A DNA stretch of 64,000 nt from Humitalea rosea (GTDB taxonomy: Bacteria; Pseudomonadota; Alphaproteobacteria; Acetobacterales; Acetobacteraceae). The translations under genes and the position numbers were made by a program. The notes under the pieces are model-generated. The model was not told where the DNA came from and made no database searches. It saw only the letters and a list, made by a program, of their open reading frames with translations. The DNA is taken from positions 124,001-188,000 of the forward strand of contig NZ_QKYU01000007.1 of assembly GCF_003253705.1 (NCBI RefSeq). Reading direction: 5' to 3'. This document shows, piece by piece, positions 1-10,191 of this stretch. Each line of letters starts with the position of its first letter. The first letter of the stretch is position 1.

Positions 1-1
1 C

Positions 2-763
<762 letters not shown>

Positions 764-810
764 CGCCCGCAGTGTAGGCCGGAGCTCGCGGACATCGCGG
801 GGGCGGGCCG

Positions 811-2088
811 ATGACGACCGAGTCGATGCTGGTGGCGGCCGTGGCGCTGGTCGTGGTGGTGCTGATCGTGGCGCTGCTGCTGCGCCCGCGCGACACCGGG
901 GCGGCGGCCCTGCTGCAATCCCTGGCGCAGGCGCAGACGCAGCAGGCCGAGCGCCTCGCCGCCCTGCTGCCCGCCGTGCAACAGGCGCTGGCGGCCCAGA
1001 ACCTGGCCATCGCCGACCGCGCCCGTGCCGAGAGCGGCCAAATCGGCGACCGGCTCACCCAGGCCACCGCCACCATGACCGATACGCTGGTCGCCCAGGC
1101 CAAGGCTGTGGGCGATGCGGTGGCAAAACAGAATGAGCGGCTGGATGCGCAGGATGCGCGGCTGGCCGAGCGCCTCGCCGCCTCCAGCCTGCTGCTGGAA
1201 AAAGTGTTGAAGGAGCAGAACGAGTCGCTCTCCCTCGCCTTGGCTGGGCAGACGGATAAGGTCGGGCGGCAATTGACCGAGCAGATGGCCACCGCCCAGA
1301 CCACCGCCGCGGCGATCACCGAGCGTCTGGCCGTGATCGATGCGGCGCGCGGGAATATCGAGGCGCTGGGGGCGCAGGTCGGCTCGCTCTCCGCCATCCT
1401 CTCCAACAAGCAGACGCGCGGCGCCTTCGGCGAGGTCCAGCTTCGCGCCCTGGTCGAGGACCGGCTGCCGCCCGGGGCCTATGACTGGCAATGCACGCTG
1501 AGCACCGGGGTGCGCGCCGATTGCCGCATCAACCTCGCCTTCCCGCCCGGCCCGATCGTGGTGGACAGCAAATTCCCGCTGGAGGGCTGGCAGGCGATCC
1601 AGGGCAATACCGATCCGGTGGCGCTGCGCGCCTTCGCCGTCTCCGTCCGCAAGCATGTCGAGGACATCGCGGAGAAATACATCCTGGATGGCGAGACCGC
1701 GGATGGCGCGCTGCTGTTTCTGCCCTCCGAGGCGGTTTATGCCGATCTGCATGTGCGGCTGCCGGAGCTGGTCGAGGCCGCCTCCCGCCGCCGGGTCTAT
1801 ATCGTCTCGCCAACCACGCTCTGGGCGGTGCTCGGCACCATGCGATCGCTGATGCGGGATGTGCGGGTGCGGGCGGAGACGCGGACGATCCAGGACGCCG
1901 TCCGCGGCCTCGGCAGCGATGTGGTGCGGCTGGAAAGCCGGGTCGGCGACCTGCGCAGGCATTTCGACCAGGCGCATAAGGACATCGGGCAGATCGAGAT
2001 CAGCACGCAGAAGATCGGCCGCCTCGGCGAACGCATCGCCTCCGTGGACCTGGAGGAGGCCCCCACCGCGGTTCTGCCGCCGGTATGA
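811..2088 (+). CDS. rmuC: DNA recombination protein RmuC
   Basis: A 425-residue RmuC-family protein, thought to be a membrane-anchored nuclease-like factor that limits recombination between inverted repeats. A single N-terminal membrane anchor (about residues 5-24) is followed by a long Ala/Gln-rich coiled coil (about 30-195). The conserved RmuC domain follows, with the diagnostic GAFGEVQL and VDSKFPLE segments. Length and order are normal for alphaproteobacteria. Its stop overlaps the start of the next gene by 4 bp (ATGA), so the two are probably translationally coupled, although no functional link to a nucleoside transporter is known. Confidence 0.93.
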   Translation: MTTESMLVAAVALVVVVLIVALLLRPRDTGAAALLQSLAQAQTQQAERLAALLPAVQQALAAQNLAIADRARAESGQIGDRLTQATATMTDTLVAQAKAVGDAVAKQNERLDAQDARLAERLAASSLLLEKVLKEQNESLSLALAGQTDKVGRQLTEQMATAQTTAAAITERLAVIDAARGNIEALGAQVGSLSAILSNKQTRGAFGEVQLRALVEDRLPPGAYDWQCTLSTGVRADCRINLAFPPGPIVVDSKFPLEGWQAIQGNTDPVALRAFAVSVRKHVEDIAEKYILDGETADGALLFLPSEAVYADLHVRLPELVEAASRRRVYIVSPTTLWAVLGTMRSLMRDVRVRAETRTIQDAVRGLGSDVVRLESRVGDLRRHFDQAHKDIGQIEISTQKIGRLGERIASVDLEEAPTAVLPPV

Positions 2089-3326
2089 GCGGCTTGCAGC
2101 TCCAATCCGGCCTCGGCCTGCTGGCGCTGACGGCGCTGTGCTGGGCGCTGGGGGGCTTCGCGCGCCCGCCGTGGCGCCTGCTGCTCGCGGGCCTCGGCGG
2201 CCAGATCGTGTTGGGGGCGGCGCTGCTGCACCTGCCCTTCGTGCGCGCGGGGTTCTCGGCCATCGGGCGCGGCGTGGATGCGCTGGCCACCGCCACGCGG
2301 GCCGGCACCACGCTGGTCTTCGGCTTCCTCGGCGGCGGGCCGCTGCCCTTCGCGCTGATGCAGCCGGGGGCGGATTTCGTGCTGTTCTTCCAGGCGCTGC
2401 CGCTGATCCTGGTGATGGGGGCGCTCTCGGCGGTGCTCTACCACTGGCGGGTGCTGCCCTTGGTCGTGGGCGGGCTGTCGCGCGTGCTGCGGGCGGGGTT
2501 CGGGCTGTCGGGGGCGGCGGGGCTGTCGGTCGCGGCCAATGTCTTCCTCGGCATGGTGGAGGCACCGCTGCTGATCCGCCCCTGGCTCGCCGGGCTGTCG
2601 CGGTCGGAACTCTTCGTGGTGATGGTCGCGGGCCTGGCGACCATCAGCGGCAATATGCTGGTGGTCTATGCCAGCATGATCGCCTCGGTCGTGCCGGATG
2701 CGGCGGGGCAGTTGCTCGCGGCCTCGCTGATCTCGGCCCCGGCGGCGGTGCTGGTCGCGGGGCTGATGGTCCCGGGCATGGCGGCCTCGCGGGAGGCGGC
2801 CGAGCCGATGCCGCCGCGGCTCTACGACAGCACGCTGGATGCGGTGCTGAAGGGCATCGGCGACGGGCTGTCGCTGATGCTCGGCATCATGGCGGCGCTG
2901 ATCGTCTTCGTGGCGCTGGTGGCGCTGGGCAACATGGTGCTGGAGCCGCTGACCGGCATGAGCCTGGAGGGCATCGCCGCCTGGGTGTTCCGCCCGCTGG
3001 CGCTGGCGATGGGCGTGCCCTGGGCCGAGAGCGGCATCGTCGCCGCCAGCCTCGGCACCAAGATCGTGGTCAATGAATTCGTGGCCTATCTGGAGATGGC
3101 GACCAGCGGCGGCCTCGGCCTGTCGGAGCGGTCGCGGCTGATCCTGACCTATGCGCTCTGCGGCTTCACCAATTTCGCCAGCCTCGGGATCATGCTGGCC
3201 GGGATGGGCGGCATGTGCCCGGAGCGGCGGGCGGATATCATCGCGCTCGGGCCACGCTCGCTGCTGGGGGCGGCGCTCGCCTGCTGCATGACCGGGGCGG
3301 TGGTGGGGGTGCTGACGGCACCCTGA
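2085..3326 (+). CDS. Concentrative nucleoside transporter (CNT/NupC family)
   Basis: A 413-residue polytopic inner-membrane protein of the CNT family, which imports nucleosides by proton or sodium symport. Family hallmarks are visible: [14 protein letters not shown] in the middle, the [13 protein letters not shown] motif near residue 330, and [13 protein letters not shown] close to the C terminus. Length fits bacterial NupC-type proteins. It starts at the ATG that overlaps the rmuC stop. It ends 9 bp before the stop of the convergent recR, so the two genes share almost no terminator space. Substrate preference (pyrimidine or purine) cannot be told from sequence alone. Confidence 0.9.
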   Translation: MSGLQLQSGLGLLALTALCWALGGFARPPWRLLLAGLGGQIVLGAALLHLPFVRAGFSAIGRGVDALATATRAGTTLVFGFLGGGPLPFALMQPGADFVLFFQALPLILVMGALSAVLYHWRVLPLVVGGLSRVLRAGFGLSGAAGLSVAANVFLGMVEAPLLIRPWLAGLSRSELFVVMVAGLATISGNMLVVYASMIASVVPDAAGQLLAASLISAPAAVLVAGLMVPGMAASREAAEPMPPRLYDSTLDAVLKGIGDGLSLMLGIMAALIVFVALVALGNMVLEPLTGMSLEGIAAWVFRPLALAMGVPWAESGIVAASLGTKIVVNEFVAYLEMATSGGLGLSERSRLILTYALCGFTNFASLGIMLAGMGGMCPERRADIIALGPRSLLGAALACCMTGAVVGVLTAP

Positions 3327-3335
3327 GCGTGGCTG

Positions 3336-3953
3336 TCAGATGTCCCGACGCGCCCGCCACGCCGCCGCCAGGGTCCCCTCGTCCAGCACATCCAGCGCGC
3401 CGCCCATCGGCACGCCCTGGGCGAGCCCGGTGACCCGCACCCCCATCGGCCGCAGCCGGTCGGACAGATAATGCCCGGTCGCCGCGCCATCGACGGTGGC
3501 GGGCAGGGCCAGGATCACTTCCTCGACGCCGCCGGCCTCGATCCGCGCCACCAGCGGCTGGATGGCAAGCTGCTCCGGCCCCATCCCCGCCAGCGCCGAG
3601 AGCACCCCGCCAAGGACGTGATAGGTGCCGCGATGGGCATTGGCCCGCTCCAGCGCCCAGAGGTCCGCGACCCCCTCCACGACGCAGATCAGATGCCGGT
3701 CCCGGCGCTCATCGGCGCAGATGTGGCAGGGGCTCTGGCTGTCGAGGTTGCCGCAGATGGCGCAGGGCACCACCGCCTCGGCCGCCATGGTCAGCGCATC
3801 GGCCAGCGGCAGCATCAGCCGGTCGGGTTCGGTCAGCATCCGCAGCACCGCGCGGCGGGCGCTGCGGCGGCCATAGCCGGGCAGGCGGCCGAGCAGGGCG
3901 ATCAGCCGCTCGATCGGATCATTGGGGAGGTGGGGCGGGGGGGGGAACGCCAT
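3336..3953 (-). CDS. recR: Recombination protein RecR
   Basis: A 205-residue RecR, the partner of RecF/RecO in loading RecA at gaps. The order is canonical: an N-terminal helix-hairpin-helix (LGRLPGYGRRSARRA), a C4 zinc finger (Cys64, Cys67, Cys76, Cys79), then a Toprim domain starting at about residue 85 (VVEGVADLWALE) and the C-terminal GVPMGGALDVLD motif. I chose the ATG at 3953 because the longer open frame upstream adds 40 residues absent from the family. The common neighbours dnaX and ybaB are not in this window. Confidence 0.95.
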   Translation of the reverse strand: MAFPPPPHLPNDPIERLIALLGRLPGYGRRSARRAVLRMLTEPDRLMLPLADALTMAAEAVVPCAICGNLDSQSPCHICADERRDRHLICVVEGVADLWALERANAHRGTYHVLGGVLSALAGMGPEQLAIQPLVARIEAGGVEEVILALPATVDGAATGHYLSDRLRPMGVRVTGLAQGVPMGGALDVLDEGTLAAAWRARRDI

Positions 3954-4093
3954 GCCCTGGCATAGCCGGGCCTCGGCCTCGGGGAAACCGGGTTCCTGCA
4001 CGCGGGAACGTGATCCCCCGCCTTGCCTTTGCCTTGATGTTGCCACCCCAAAACCGCGCTCGATTGTTGGCATGATGGAATTGGGAGGCAGCG

Positions 4094-4288
4094 ATGCGGA
4101 TCTGGTCCACCAGCCTGCTCTACGCGATCATGATGACCGGCACCGCCGCCAAGGCGGATCTGCCGGGCACCAAGACCGACCCCGCGCCGCCCTCGCTTGG
4201 TGCCGCCCAACCGGCGGCGATCCAGCCGGTCGCGGCGGCGGTCACGGAACCGGGGGCGGACGGCGCCGCCGCGCCCGCCCCGGTTTAA
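4094..4288 (+). CDS. Small secreted Ala/Pro-rich protein, function unknown
   Basis: A 64-residue open frame with a good ribosome-binding site (GGGAGGCA just before the ATG). The first 20 residues form a plausible signal peptide (MRIWSTSLLYAIMMTGTAAKA), followed by a low-complexity Pro/Ala tail. I recognise no domain. It is divergent from recR, with 140 bp between the starts. The stop falls inside the first copy of a repeated CCCCGGTTTAAC unit. It could be a spurious frame in GC-rich DNA; the ribosome-binding site and signal peptide are the only support. Confidence 0.45.
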   Translation: MRIWSTSLLYAIMMTGTAAKADLPGTKTDPAPPSLGAAQPAAIQPVAAAVTEPGADGAAAPAPV

Positions 4289-4324
4289 CGCGCCCCCCGG
4301 TTTAACAGCCCCGGTTTAACACGC
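4279..4324. repeat. Three copies of a CCCCGGTTTAAC unit
   Basis: The unit CCGGTTTAAC with its flanking Cs occurs three times within about 45 bp, spaced 14-18 bp apart. The first copy supplies the stop codon of the small gene ending at 4288. The block lies between two convergent genes. It may be a remnant of a duplicated stop region; no other role is evident. Confidence 0.6.
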
Positions 4325-4344
4325 CAGCTTCGACGCGGCCGCTG

Positions 4345-4968
4345 TCAGCGCCGCCGGGCGAAGCGCCGCGCCGCGGCCAGCCCGAGCAGCGCCGCGCCGA
4401 AGATCGCAAGGCTCGCGGGCTCCGGCACCGTGACCCCGATGCGGACCTGGCGGACGCCATCCACGAGATCCTGGTCCCCAAGCTGCGTATCGGCCGCCAT
4501 GAAGCTGAGCGACTGGAAGTCCTCGCCGGTGATGGTGAAGAAATTGTCGCTGCCCACGTTCAGGGCGAAGGGGGCGGAGATCCCGCCGGGCGTGCTGAAG
4601 AAGGTCACGAAGCCGTCCTGATCGGTATGGATGTTCAGGATGAGCAGGAAGAAGGTCTTGGTCAGATCGGCCAGCTGGAGCGTGAAATAGCTGAAGGCGC
4701 TCCCCGTCGCCTCGACGCCGACCTGGCCCGTGTTGACCAGCAACTCCTCGTCGCTGATGAAATTCACCAGCGTCGAGGGGCTCGTATCCAGGCACCCCTG
4801 CACCGTCAGCCCATTGGCCTGGTTGGCGCCCGAGCAGACATCGAAGATGACGCTCGAATCGCCCGGCTGCGGGAAGCTGCCCGCCTGCACGATGAGCGCC
4901 GCATGGGCCGGGGCGGCAATTCCCAGGCCCAGGAGGAGAAAAGCGGCGAGGGTGCGAAAGGGTTTCAT
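4345..4968 (-). CDS. PEP-CTERM sorting domain-containing exported protein
   Basis: A 207-residue exported protein. A signal peptide (MKPFRTLAAFLLLGLGIAAPAHA) precedes a beta-rich body of unknown function. The C terminus is a textbook PEP-CTERM tripartite signal: VPEPASLAIFGAALLG, a hydrophobic stretch, then the basic tail ARRFARRR. Such signals are recognised and cut by an exosortase, which is not in this window. I chose the ATG at 4968 because AGGAGG lies about 10 bp upstream and the signal peptide starts there. A sigma-54-like promoter is found at 5031-5048, consistent with the known link of PEP-CTERM genes to PrsK/PrsR-type sigma-54 regulators. Confidence 0.9.
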   Translation of the reverse strand: MKPFRTLAAFLLLGLGIAAPAHAALIVQAGSFPQPGDSSVIFDVCSGANQANGLTVQGCLDTSPSTLVNFISDEELLVNTGQVGVEATGSAFSYFTLQLADLTKTFFLLILNIHTDQDGFVTFFSTPGGISAPFALNVGSDNFFTITGEDFQSLSFMAADTQLGDQDLVDGVRQVRIGVTVPEPASLAIFGAALLGLAAARRFARRR

Positions 4969-5319
4969 CACGGCGGTGGCCCTCCTGGACCGGCTTCGGA
5001 CATGCGGGAGGCGATGTCCGCAGCTATGGAAGCAAGTGCCGTGCCGAAGAAATAATCCTTGTTTTTTCAATCAAGTAGAGGCGTCTTCCGGCGGTCCTGG
5101 GCCGCGTCCGTAAAGAATTCCGACGCCGGCGGGCCGGCCCGGGGCCCCGCGCGCGGCCTTTTGCCCGCAACGGCCGCCCCGTGGGCGCATAATGCGGATT
5201 GTCGGCGCTGCTGGGGGTTCCGCGCCCTGCGGTTTTCCAGATAAGCTTCCCGGCTCCGCATCCGGCCCCGCGACAGGCGTGGTGGTCCATGCGGGTGAAA
5301 CCGATCGGGACTTTTTGCT
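4969..5319. other. Intergenic region between the divergent PEP-CTERM gene and argD
   Basis: 351 bp without a credible gene. The left third holds the ribosome-binding site, leader and sigma-54-like promoter of the PEP-CTERM gene. A very G+C-rich block (about 5125-5180) and the region before argD follow. I see no confident sigma-70 promoter pair or structured RNA there. Confidence 0.6.
5031..5048 (-). promoter_or_regulatory. Putative sigma-54 (-24/-12) promoter for the PEP-CTERM gene
   Basis: Read on the minus strand the sequence is TTCGGCACGGCACTTGCT. It matches the sigma-54 consensus TGGCACG-N4-TTGC at all but the first base and keeps the required GG-N10-GC spacing (GG at 5045-5044, GC at 5033-5032). 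Transcription would start near 5020, leaving a leader of about 50 nt before the ATG at 4968. An AT-rich stretch with a CTTG-N10-CAAG dyad lies just upstream (about 5054-5073) and could bind an activator. No expression data support it. Confidence 0.6.
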
Positions 5320-6537
5320 GTGATCTCCGCCCTGATGCCGACCTACAACCGCGCCGACCTTGCTTTCGAGCATGGCCAGGGCGCCGTGCTGTGGACGGTC
5401 GATGGGCGACGATTCCTCGACTTCGGGGCTGGCATCGCCACCACCAGCATCGGCCACGCGCATCCGCACCTCGTCGCCACCATCGCCGAACAGGCGGCCA
5501 AGGTGATGCATGTGTCGAACCTGTACCGGGTGCCCCAGGCCGAGAGGCTGGCGCAGCGGCTGGTGGACAGCTCCTTCGCCGACAGCGTGTTCTTCTGCAA
5601 TTCGGGGGCGGAAGCCAACGAGGGGATGATCAAGGCCGTCCGCAAATACAATTCGGAAACCGGCCATCCGGAACGCTACCGGATGATCTGCTTCGAGGGC
5701 GCCTTCCACGGCCGCACCCTGGCCACGCTCTCCGCCACGGGCAACGAGAAGTACCTCGCGGGCTTCGGCCCGCCGGTGGATGGCTTCGACCATGTGCCCT
5801 TCGGCAACATGAACGCGCTGCGCGACGCGATCGGGCCGGGGACCGGCGGGATCATGATCGAGCCGATCCAGGGCGAGGGCGGCGTGCGCCCGGCCGAATT
5901 GCAGTTCCTGCGCGACCTGCGCGCGACCTGCGACGAGTTCGGCCTGCTGCTGGCGCTGGATGAGGTCCAGACCGGCATGGGGCGGACGGGCAAGCTCTGG
6001 GCGCATCAATGGGCGGGGATCGAGCCCGATGTGATGTCCGCGGCCAAGGGCATCGGCGGCGGCTTCCCGCTCGGCGCCGTGCTGGCCAAGGAGAAGGTAG
6101 CGCAATACCTCAAGCCCGGCACCCATGGCACCACCTATGGCGGCGGGCCGCTCGCCTGCGCCGCCGGCAATGCGGTGCTGGATGTGATCCTGGCCGAGGG
6201 CTTCCTCGACCATGTGGACCAGATCGCGCGCAAGCTGTGGGATGGGCTGGAGGATCTGGCCCGCCGCCACCCCACGGTGATCGAGAACATCCGCGGCGCG
6301 GGGCTGCTGCTGGGCATGAAGCTGCGCCCCGAGATCTCCAACACCGATGCCCAGGCGGCGGGGGTGATGGAGGGGCTGCTGACGGTCGCCGCCGGCCAGA
6401 ACGTCCTGCGCCTGGCGCCGCCGCTGATCATCGGCGATGCCGAGGTCGAGGAGGCGCTGGCGCTGCTGGATCGCGTCATGCTGCGGCTCACGCCCTCCGT
6501 CGCGAGCTTGGCCGTCGCGAGTTTGGCCGCGAAATGA
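5320..6537 (+). CDS. argD: Acetylornithine transaminase
   Basis: A 405-residue class III PLP aminotransferase that makes N-acetylornithine in arginine synthesis and often also serves as succinyldiaminopimelate transaminase. Seen: NSGAEANE, the GAFHGRT motif, [12 protein letters not shown], and the PLP lysine K243 in [13 protein letters not shown]. The start used is a GTG at 5320 just after a weak GGGA; an ATG five codons downstream is possible. The last residues carry a short internal duplication ([10 protein letters not shown]) from a 15-bp direct repeat. The stop overlaps argF by 4 bp, which supports the arginine assignment over other class III transaminases. Confidence 0.94.
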   Translation: MISALMPTYNRADLAFEHGQGAVLWTVDGRRFLDFGAGIATTSIGHAHPHLVATIAEQAAKVMHVSNLYRVPQAERLAQRLVDSSFADSVFFCNSGAEANEGMIKAVRKYNSETGHPERYRMICFEGAFHGRTLATLSATGNEKYLAGFGPPVDGFDHVPFGNMNALRDAIGPGTGGIMIEPIQGEGGVRPAELQFLRDLRATCDEFGLLLALDEVQTGMGRTGKLWAHQWAGIEPDVMSAAKGIGGGFPLGAVLAKEKVAQYLKPGTHGTTYGGGPLACAAGNAVLDVILAEGFLDHVDQIARKLWDGLEDLARRHPTVIENIRGAGLLLGMKLRPEISNTDAQAAGVMEGLLTVAAGQNVLRLAPPLIIGDAEVEEALALLDRVMLRLTPSVASLAVASLAAK

Positions 6538-7481
6538 GTGCGGCACGGAAACTGACGCCGCGGGGGACGACCCCGCGGCACTTCCTTGAGTTGATGGATT
6601 TCGACGCCGCGACCCTGCGCGGGATGCTGGACACGGGGGTGGCCGCCAAGCGGGGGGGGCGCACCGACCGGCCGCTGGCGGGCAAGACCGTGGCGCTGAT
6701 CTTCGAGAAGCCCTCCACCCGCACCCGCGTCTCCTTCGAGGTCGGCATCCGCCAGCTTGGCGGCGAGGTGGTGGTGCTGGGCGCGAAGGACATGCAGCTC
6801 GGCCGGGGGGAATCCCCGGCCGATACCGCCCGCGTGCTGTCGCGCTACGTCGATGCCATCATGCTGCGCACCGACAGTGTCGCGAAACTGCGGGAGCTGG
6901 CCGAATACGCCACCATCCCGGTGATCAACGGGCTCACGGATGTCTCCCATCCCTGCCAGCTGATGGCCGACATCATGACCTTCGAGGAGCATCGCGGCCC
7001 CATCGCCGGGCAGGTGATCGCCTGGACCGGGGATGGCAACAATGTCGCGCAGAGCTTCATCCAGGCCGCCGCGCGCTTCAATTTCATCCTGCGCATCGCG
7101 ACCCCGCCGGAACTGGCCCCGCCCGCCGAGCTGATCGCCTGGGCGCGGGCGGAGGGGGCGAGGATCGAGCTGACCACCGACCCCGCCGCCGCCGTCGCCG
7201 GCGCCCGCTGCGTCGTCACCGACACCTGGGTCAGCATGAGCGACGAGAGCAACGAGGCGCGCGTCAACCGCCACAACCTGCTCGCGCCCTACCAGCTCAA
7301 TGCCCGGCTGCTGAAGGGCGCGGCACCCGACGCGCTGGTGATGCATTGCTTGCCCGCCCATCGCGGCGAGGAGATCACCGATGAGGTGATGGACGGCCCG
7401 CAGAGCGTGGTCTTCGACGAGGCGGAGAACCGCCTGCACGCCCAGAAGGGTGTGCTGCTCTGGGCCCTGGGCGCGGGCTGA
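6534..7481 (+). CDS. argF: Ornithine carbamoyltransferase
   Basis: A 315-residue enzyme that joins carbamoyl phosphate and ornithine to give citrulline. Carbamoyl-phosphate motif S61-T-R-T-R65 and the ornithine-binding HCLP at 271-274 are intact, and the length is normal. It starts at the ATG overlapping the argD stop. Earlier in-frame starts lie inside argD in another frame and are rejected. A 15-bp-stem hairpin lies 60 bp downstream of the stop. Confidence 0.97.
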   Translation: MSAARKLTPRGTTPRHFLELMDFDAATLRGMLDTGVAAKRGGRTDRPLAGKTVALIFEKPSTRTRVSFEVGIRQLGGEVVVLGAKDMQLGRGESPADTARVLSRYVDAIMLRTDSVAKLRELAEYATIPVINGLTDVSHPCQLMADIMTFEEHRGPIAGQVIAWTGDGNNVAQSFIQAAARFNFILRIATPPELAPPAELIAWARAEGARIELTTDPAAAVAGARCVVTDTWVSMSDESNEARVNRHNLLAPYQLNARLLKGAAPDALVMHCLPAHRGEEITDEVMDGPQSVVFDEAENRLHAQKGVLLWALGAG

Positions 7482-7541
7482 GGCACCACGCCCCGGCCGC
7501 AACCCGGCCACGGGGTTTCTCTCCCTTCTGAACGTCTGAAC

Positions 7542-7575
7542 GCGCGCTGCGCGGGGCTGCCCCCGCGCAGCGCGC
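7542..7575. terminator. Long GC hairpin downstream of argF
   Basis: A perfect inverted repeat with 15-bp arms (7542-7556 and 7561-7575, core CGCGCTGCGCGGGG) and a 4-nt CTGC loop. There is no T-run, so it is not a classic intrinsic terminator. It could stop transcription from argF, stabilise the 3' end, or act with Rho. Confidence 0.55.
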
Positions 7576-7708
7576 CGCCGCGCCCGCGATGCGCTGCCCT
7601 ACGCACAATGTATCGGCCAAATCCCCGCGCCAGTTAGTTGCATAACATCTCGTTGTATTTTTCAATTATGTAAAAATGATGTAAAATTGCATCATTGATT
7701 TGTGGGAG

Positions 7709-7745
7709 AACTCCGCGTTACCAACGGTTACGGAGTTTTTATTTC
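7709..7745 (+). terminator. Terminator-like hairpin in the autotransporter leader
   Basis: AACTCCG (7709-7715) pairs with CGGAGTT (7731-7737) around a 15-nt loop, followed by a T-rich tract to about 7745. It lies 75 bp before the autotransporter start and 230 bp after argF. It could terminate read-through from argF or act as an attenuator for the downstream gene. The stem is short for a strong terminator. Confidence 0.45.
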
Positions 7746-7820
7746 TCCCTGGCCGCCGGTTCGATTTGAACATTCAGCTCTCGCGCCAGAATAACGAACC
7801 GATATTTGGAGAGCGACAGA

Positions 7821-10163
7821 ATGAAACATCCACAATTGGTGCCGCTGGTTGTCGCCGCCGTGGGGGCCTGGTCGCCCGACGCCTTCGCCCAGAGGCAACA
7901 GGCCGTCGGCCCCGGCATCATCCCGCTGAACGCGGCCGGCGTGCTGGGCGGCGTCGACATGTCGGCCTCCGGCATCACCGGCACCCTGGCCGTCGGTGTC
8001 CCCGGCGGGCCGCGGACGGATATCTACACGCTGAACACGCCGGCCCTGCCGGGGCTGATCGCGGTGGGCACCGCCGCCTCCAGCCAGGGCAACATCGTCT
8101 TCAACAGCAGCTCCACGGTCCATGGCGCGATCGGGCAGACCCAGCCGGCCGGGCCGTTCCTGCTGGACATCGCCGCCGGCAACCCCGGCAGCACGGTCAA
8201 CTTCCTGGGCCCGGTCTATGCGACCCGGCTGAACGTCACCGGCACCGGTGCTGTGAACTTCGACAGCGGGTCCATCAATATCTCGGCGACGAACTTCGCC
8301 GGTGACGGCTTCATCGGCCTGGGGCGCAACAGCACGCTGATCGGCGCGCTGACCACCACGGCGGGCGCCAATACCGGCACCCTGGCCCTGGGTGGCGGCA
8401 GCATGCTGGATGGCGCGGTCGGCGGCGCGGTCGGGCTGCGCTCGATCAATGTCGTGGGCGGCAGCACTGCCGCCGGGGTCTCGGCCGGCATCAGCGGTGC
8501 CGCCAATGCCTACGCCTTCTCGCTCGGGACCAATACGCTGAACGTCGGCGGCGCGCTGACCATCGCCAATGGCGGCCCGGGCGGGGTGATCAACACCACC
8601 CTCGCCAGCCCCACGGTCTATGGCAACATCCGCCCGGTCGGGGCCACCAACCTCGGGCCCACGCTGCGCGTCAACGTGAACGTGCCGCGCACCGCCTTCA
8701 TCCCGGTCGGCACCCAGTTCAACATCGTCAAGACCCAGACCGGCACCGTGCAGAGCGGCACCGATGGCAGCGTCGTGCGGGTGACGATCCAGGACCCGAC
8801 CAACCCGCTCTACACCTTCGCCGCGGTGCCGGTGGCGGGCACCACGGCGGGGCTGGTCGCGATCCGCACCACCGGCATCCCGCTGCTGGTGCCGGTCACG
8901 CCGCCCAGCGTCCCGCTGCCGCCGACCCAGCCGGTCGCGGCGACCATCGTGCCGGTGCTGATCGCGGTCGCCCCCGTGGCCCCCGCGGTCCTCCCGACCG
9001 GCACGCCGGTGGTTCCGGTGCCCGGCGTGCCGGTCGTCCCGGTGGCCGCAGTCCCCTCGGGCCCGGTGCCGGTCTCCGAGACCTCGGACCTCGTGGTCAA
9101 TGTGCTGGCGCCGATCAACGCGCTCACCGATGGCCCGGCCGTGGTCAATGCGGTGACGCAGCTTGCCCCTTCGGCGACGGACCAGGCCGCGCCGCTGGTG
9201 ACCTTCCAGGGCGTCCGGCAGTTCCAGGCGCTGTGGCAGACCCGCCTCAACGCGCCGGTCTGCGGCCTGCCGGGCCTCTCCGACGAGGAAACCGCGAGCT
9301 GCGGCGGCAACGCGCACCAGAGCGGCATGTGGCTAAACGGCTTCGGCAACATCTCCACCCAGACTGCCCGGGGCGCCTTCGACGGCTATGACGCGACCAT
9401 CGCCGGCACCATGCTCGGCTATGACACCGCCCTCGGCCCCAATACCCGGGCCGGCGTCGGCCTCGGCTATGCCCGCAGCACGATCCGCGGCAACAGCTTC
9501 GACACCCGCACCAACTCGGACTCCTACATCGCCACGGCCTATATCGGCCATGAAAGCGGTCCCTGGTACGTCAACGGCGCCGTCTCCTACGGCTGGAACG
9601 AGTACACCAGCACCCGCCCCATCGTCTTCCCGGGGCTGAGCCGCTCCGCCCATGCCGATTACAATGGCGAGAACTACACGGCCTTCGCCACCACCGGCTA
9701 CAACATCGATGCCAAGGGCTTCCGGCTCACCCCGCTTGCCTCGTTGCAGTACACCCGGGTGAATATCGACGGCTTTACCGAAACCGGGGCGGGCGACATC
9801 AACCTGACCCAGCAATCCCGCCACTATGACTTCCTGGAGTCCGGGCTCGGGGCCAAGATCGCGCGGCCCTTCACCCATGCCGAGGTCGTCTATGTGCCGG
9901 AGGTGCATGCCCGTTGGCTGCATGCGCTGCAGAACCCGGCGCTGGAACAGACCGCCTCCTTCCGGTCGGTCGGCTCGGCCTCCTTCACCACGCCTGGGCT
10001 GAAGCCGGCCGAGGATACGCTGAACGCGGGCGCCGGGCTCACCCTGCTGTCCTGCGCCTGCTCCTCGCGGAACTGGTCGGTCGAGGCGGTCTATGACTTC
10101 TACGGCCGCAACGATGGCTATACGGCGCACCAGGGGATGGTGCGGCTGTCCGGCCGGTTCTGA
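7821..10163 (+). CDS. Autotransporter with C-terminal outer-membrane beta-barrel
   Basis: A 780-residue type V secretion protein. A signal peptide (about residues 1-23, ending AFA) precedes a Gly/Thr/Asn-rich repetitive passenger likely to form a beta-helix. A Val/Pro/Ala-rich linker follows (about 355-420). The autotransporter barrel starts near residue 500 (SGMWLNGF) and runs to the C-terminal phenylalanine of VRLSGRF, as required for barrel insertion by BAM. The ATG at 7821 has GGAGAG upstream; an in-frame TTG five codons earlier is less likely. The passenger is short and no protease or lipase motif was found, so its role (adhesion or aggregation) is inferred. Confidence 0.88.
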   Translation: MKHPQLVPLVVAAVGAWSPDAFAQRQQAVGPGIIPLNAAGVLGGVDMSASGITGTLAVGVPGGPRTDIYTLNTPALPGLIAVGTAASSQGNIVFNSSSTVHGAIGQTQPAGPFLLDIAAGNPGSTVNFLGPVYATRLNVTGTGAVNFDSGSINISATNFAGDGFIGLGRNSTLIGALTTTAGANTGTLALGGGSMLDGAVGGAVGLRSINVVGGSTAAGVSAGISGAANAYAFSLGTNTLNVGGALTIANGGPGGVINTTLASPTVYGNIRPVGATNLGPTLRVNVNVPRTAFIPVGTQFNIVKTQTGTVQSGTDGSVVRVTIQDPTNPLYTFAAVPVAGTTAGLVAIRTTGIPLLVPVTPPSVPLPPTQPVAATIVPVLIAVAPVAPAVLPTGTPVVPVPGVPVVPVAAVPSGPVPVSETSDLVVNVLAPINALTDGPAVVNAVTQLAPSATDQAAPLVTFQGVRQFQALWQTRLNAPVCGLPGLSDEETASCGGNAHQSGMWLNGFGNISTQTARGAFDGYDATIAGTMLGYDTALGPNTRAGVGLGYARSTIRGNSFDTRTNSDSYIATAYIGHESGPWYVNGAVSYGWNEYTSTRPIVFPGLSRSAHADYNGENYTAFATTGYNIDAKGFRLTPLASLQYTRVNIDGFTETGAGDINLTQQSRHYDFLESGLGAKIARPFTHAEVVYVPEVHARWLHALQNPALEQTASFRSVGSASFTTPGLKPAEDTLNAGAGLTLLSCACSSRNWSVEAVYDFYGRNDGYTAHQGMVRLSGRF

Positions 10164-10191
10164 TCGCAACAGGGGTCGGGGAGGGGCCAGG

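Larger units (their letters stand above)
7482..7820. other. Intergenic region with an AT-rich island before the autotransporter
   Basis: 339 bp without a gene. After the argF hairpin the composition changes sharply: about 7630-7705 is AT-rich, unlike the rest of the window. It contains a 7-bp inverted repeat AATGATG/CATCATT (about 7675-7681 and 7690-7696, 8-nt spacer) that could be an operator. A terminator-like hairpin follows at 7709-7745. Several promoter-like hexamers are present, but I find no confident -35/-10 pair. Confidence 0.6.

Noticed and set aside
7700-8305. Plus-strand frame overlapping the autotransporter start
   Set aside because: No ribosome-binding site and an Arg-rich product; the autotransporter frame has a signal peptide and site at 7821.
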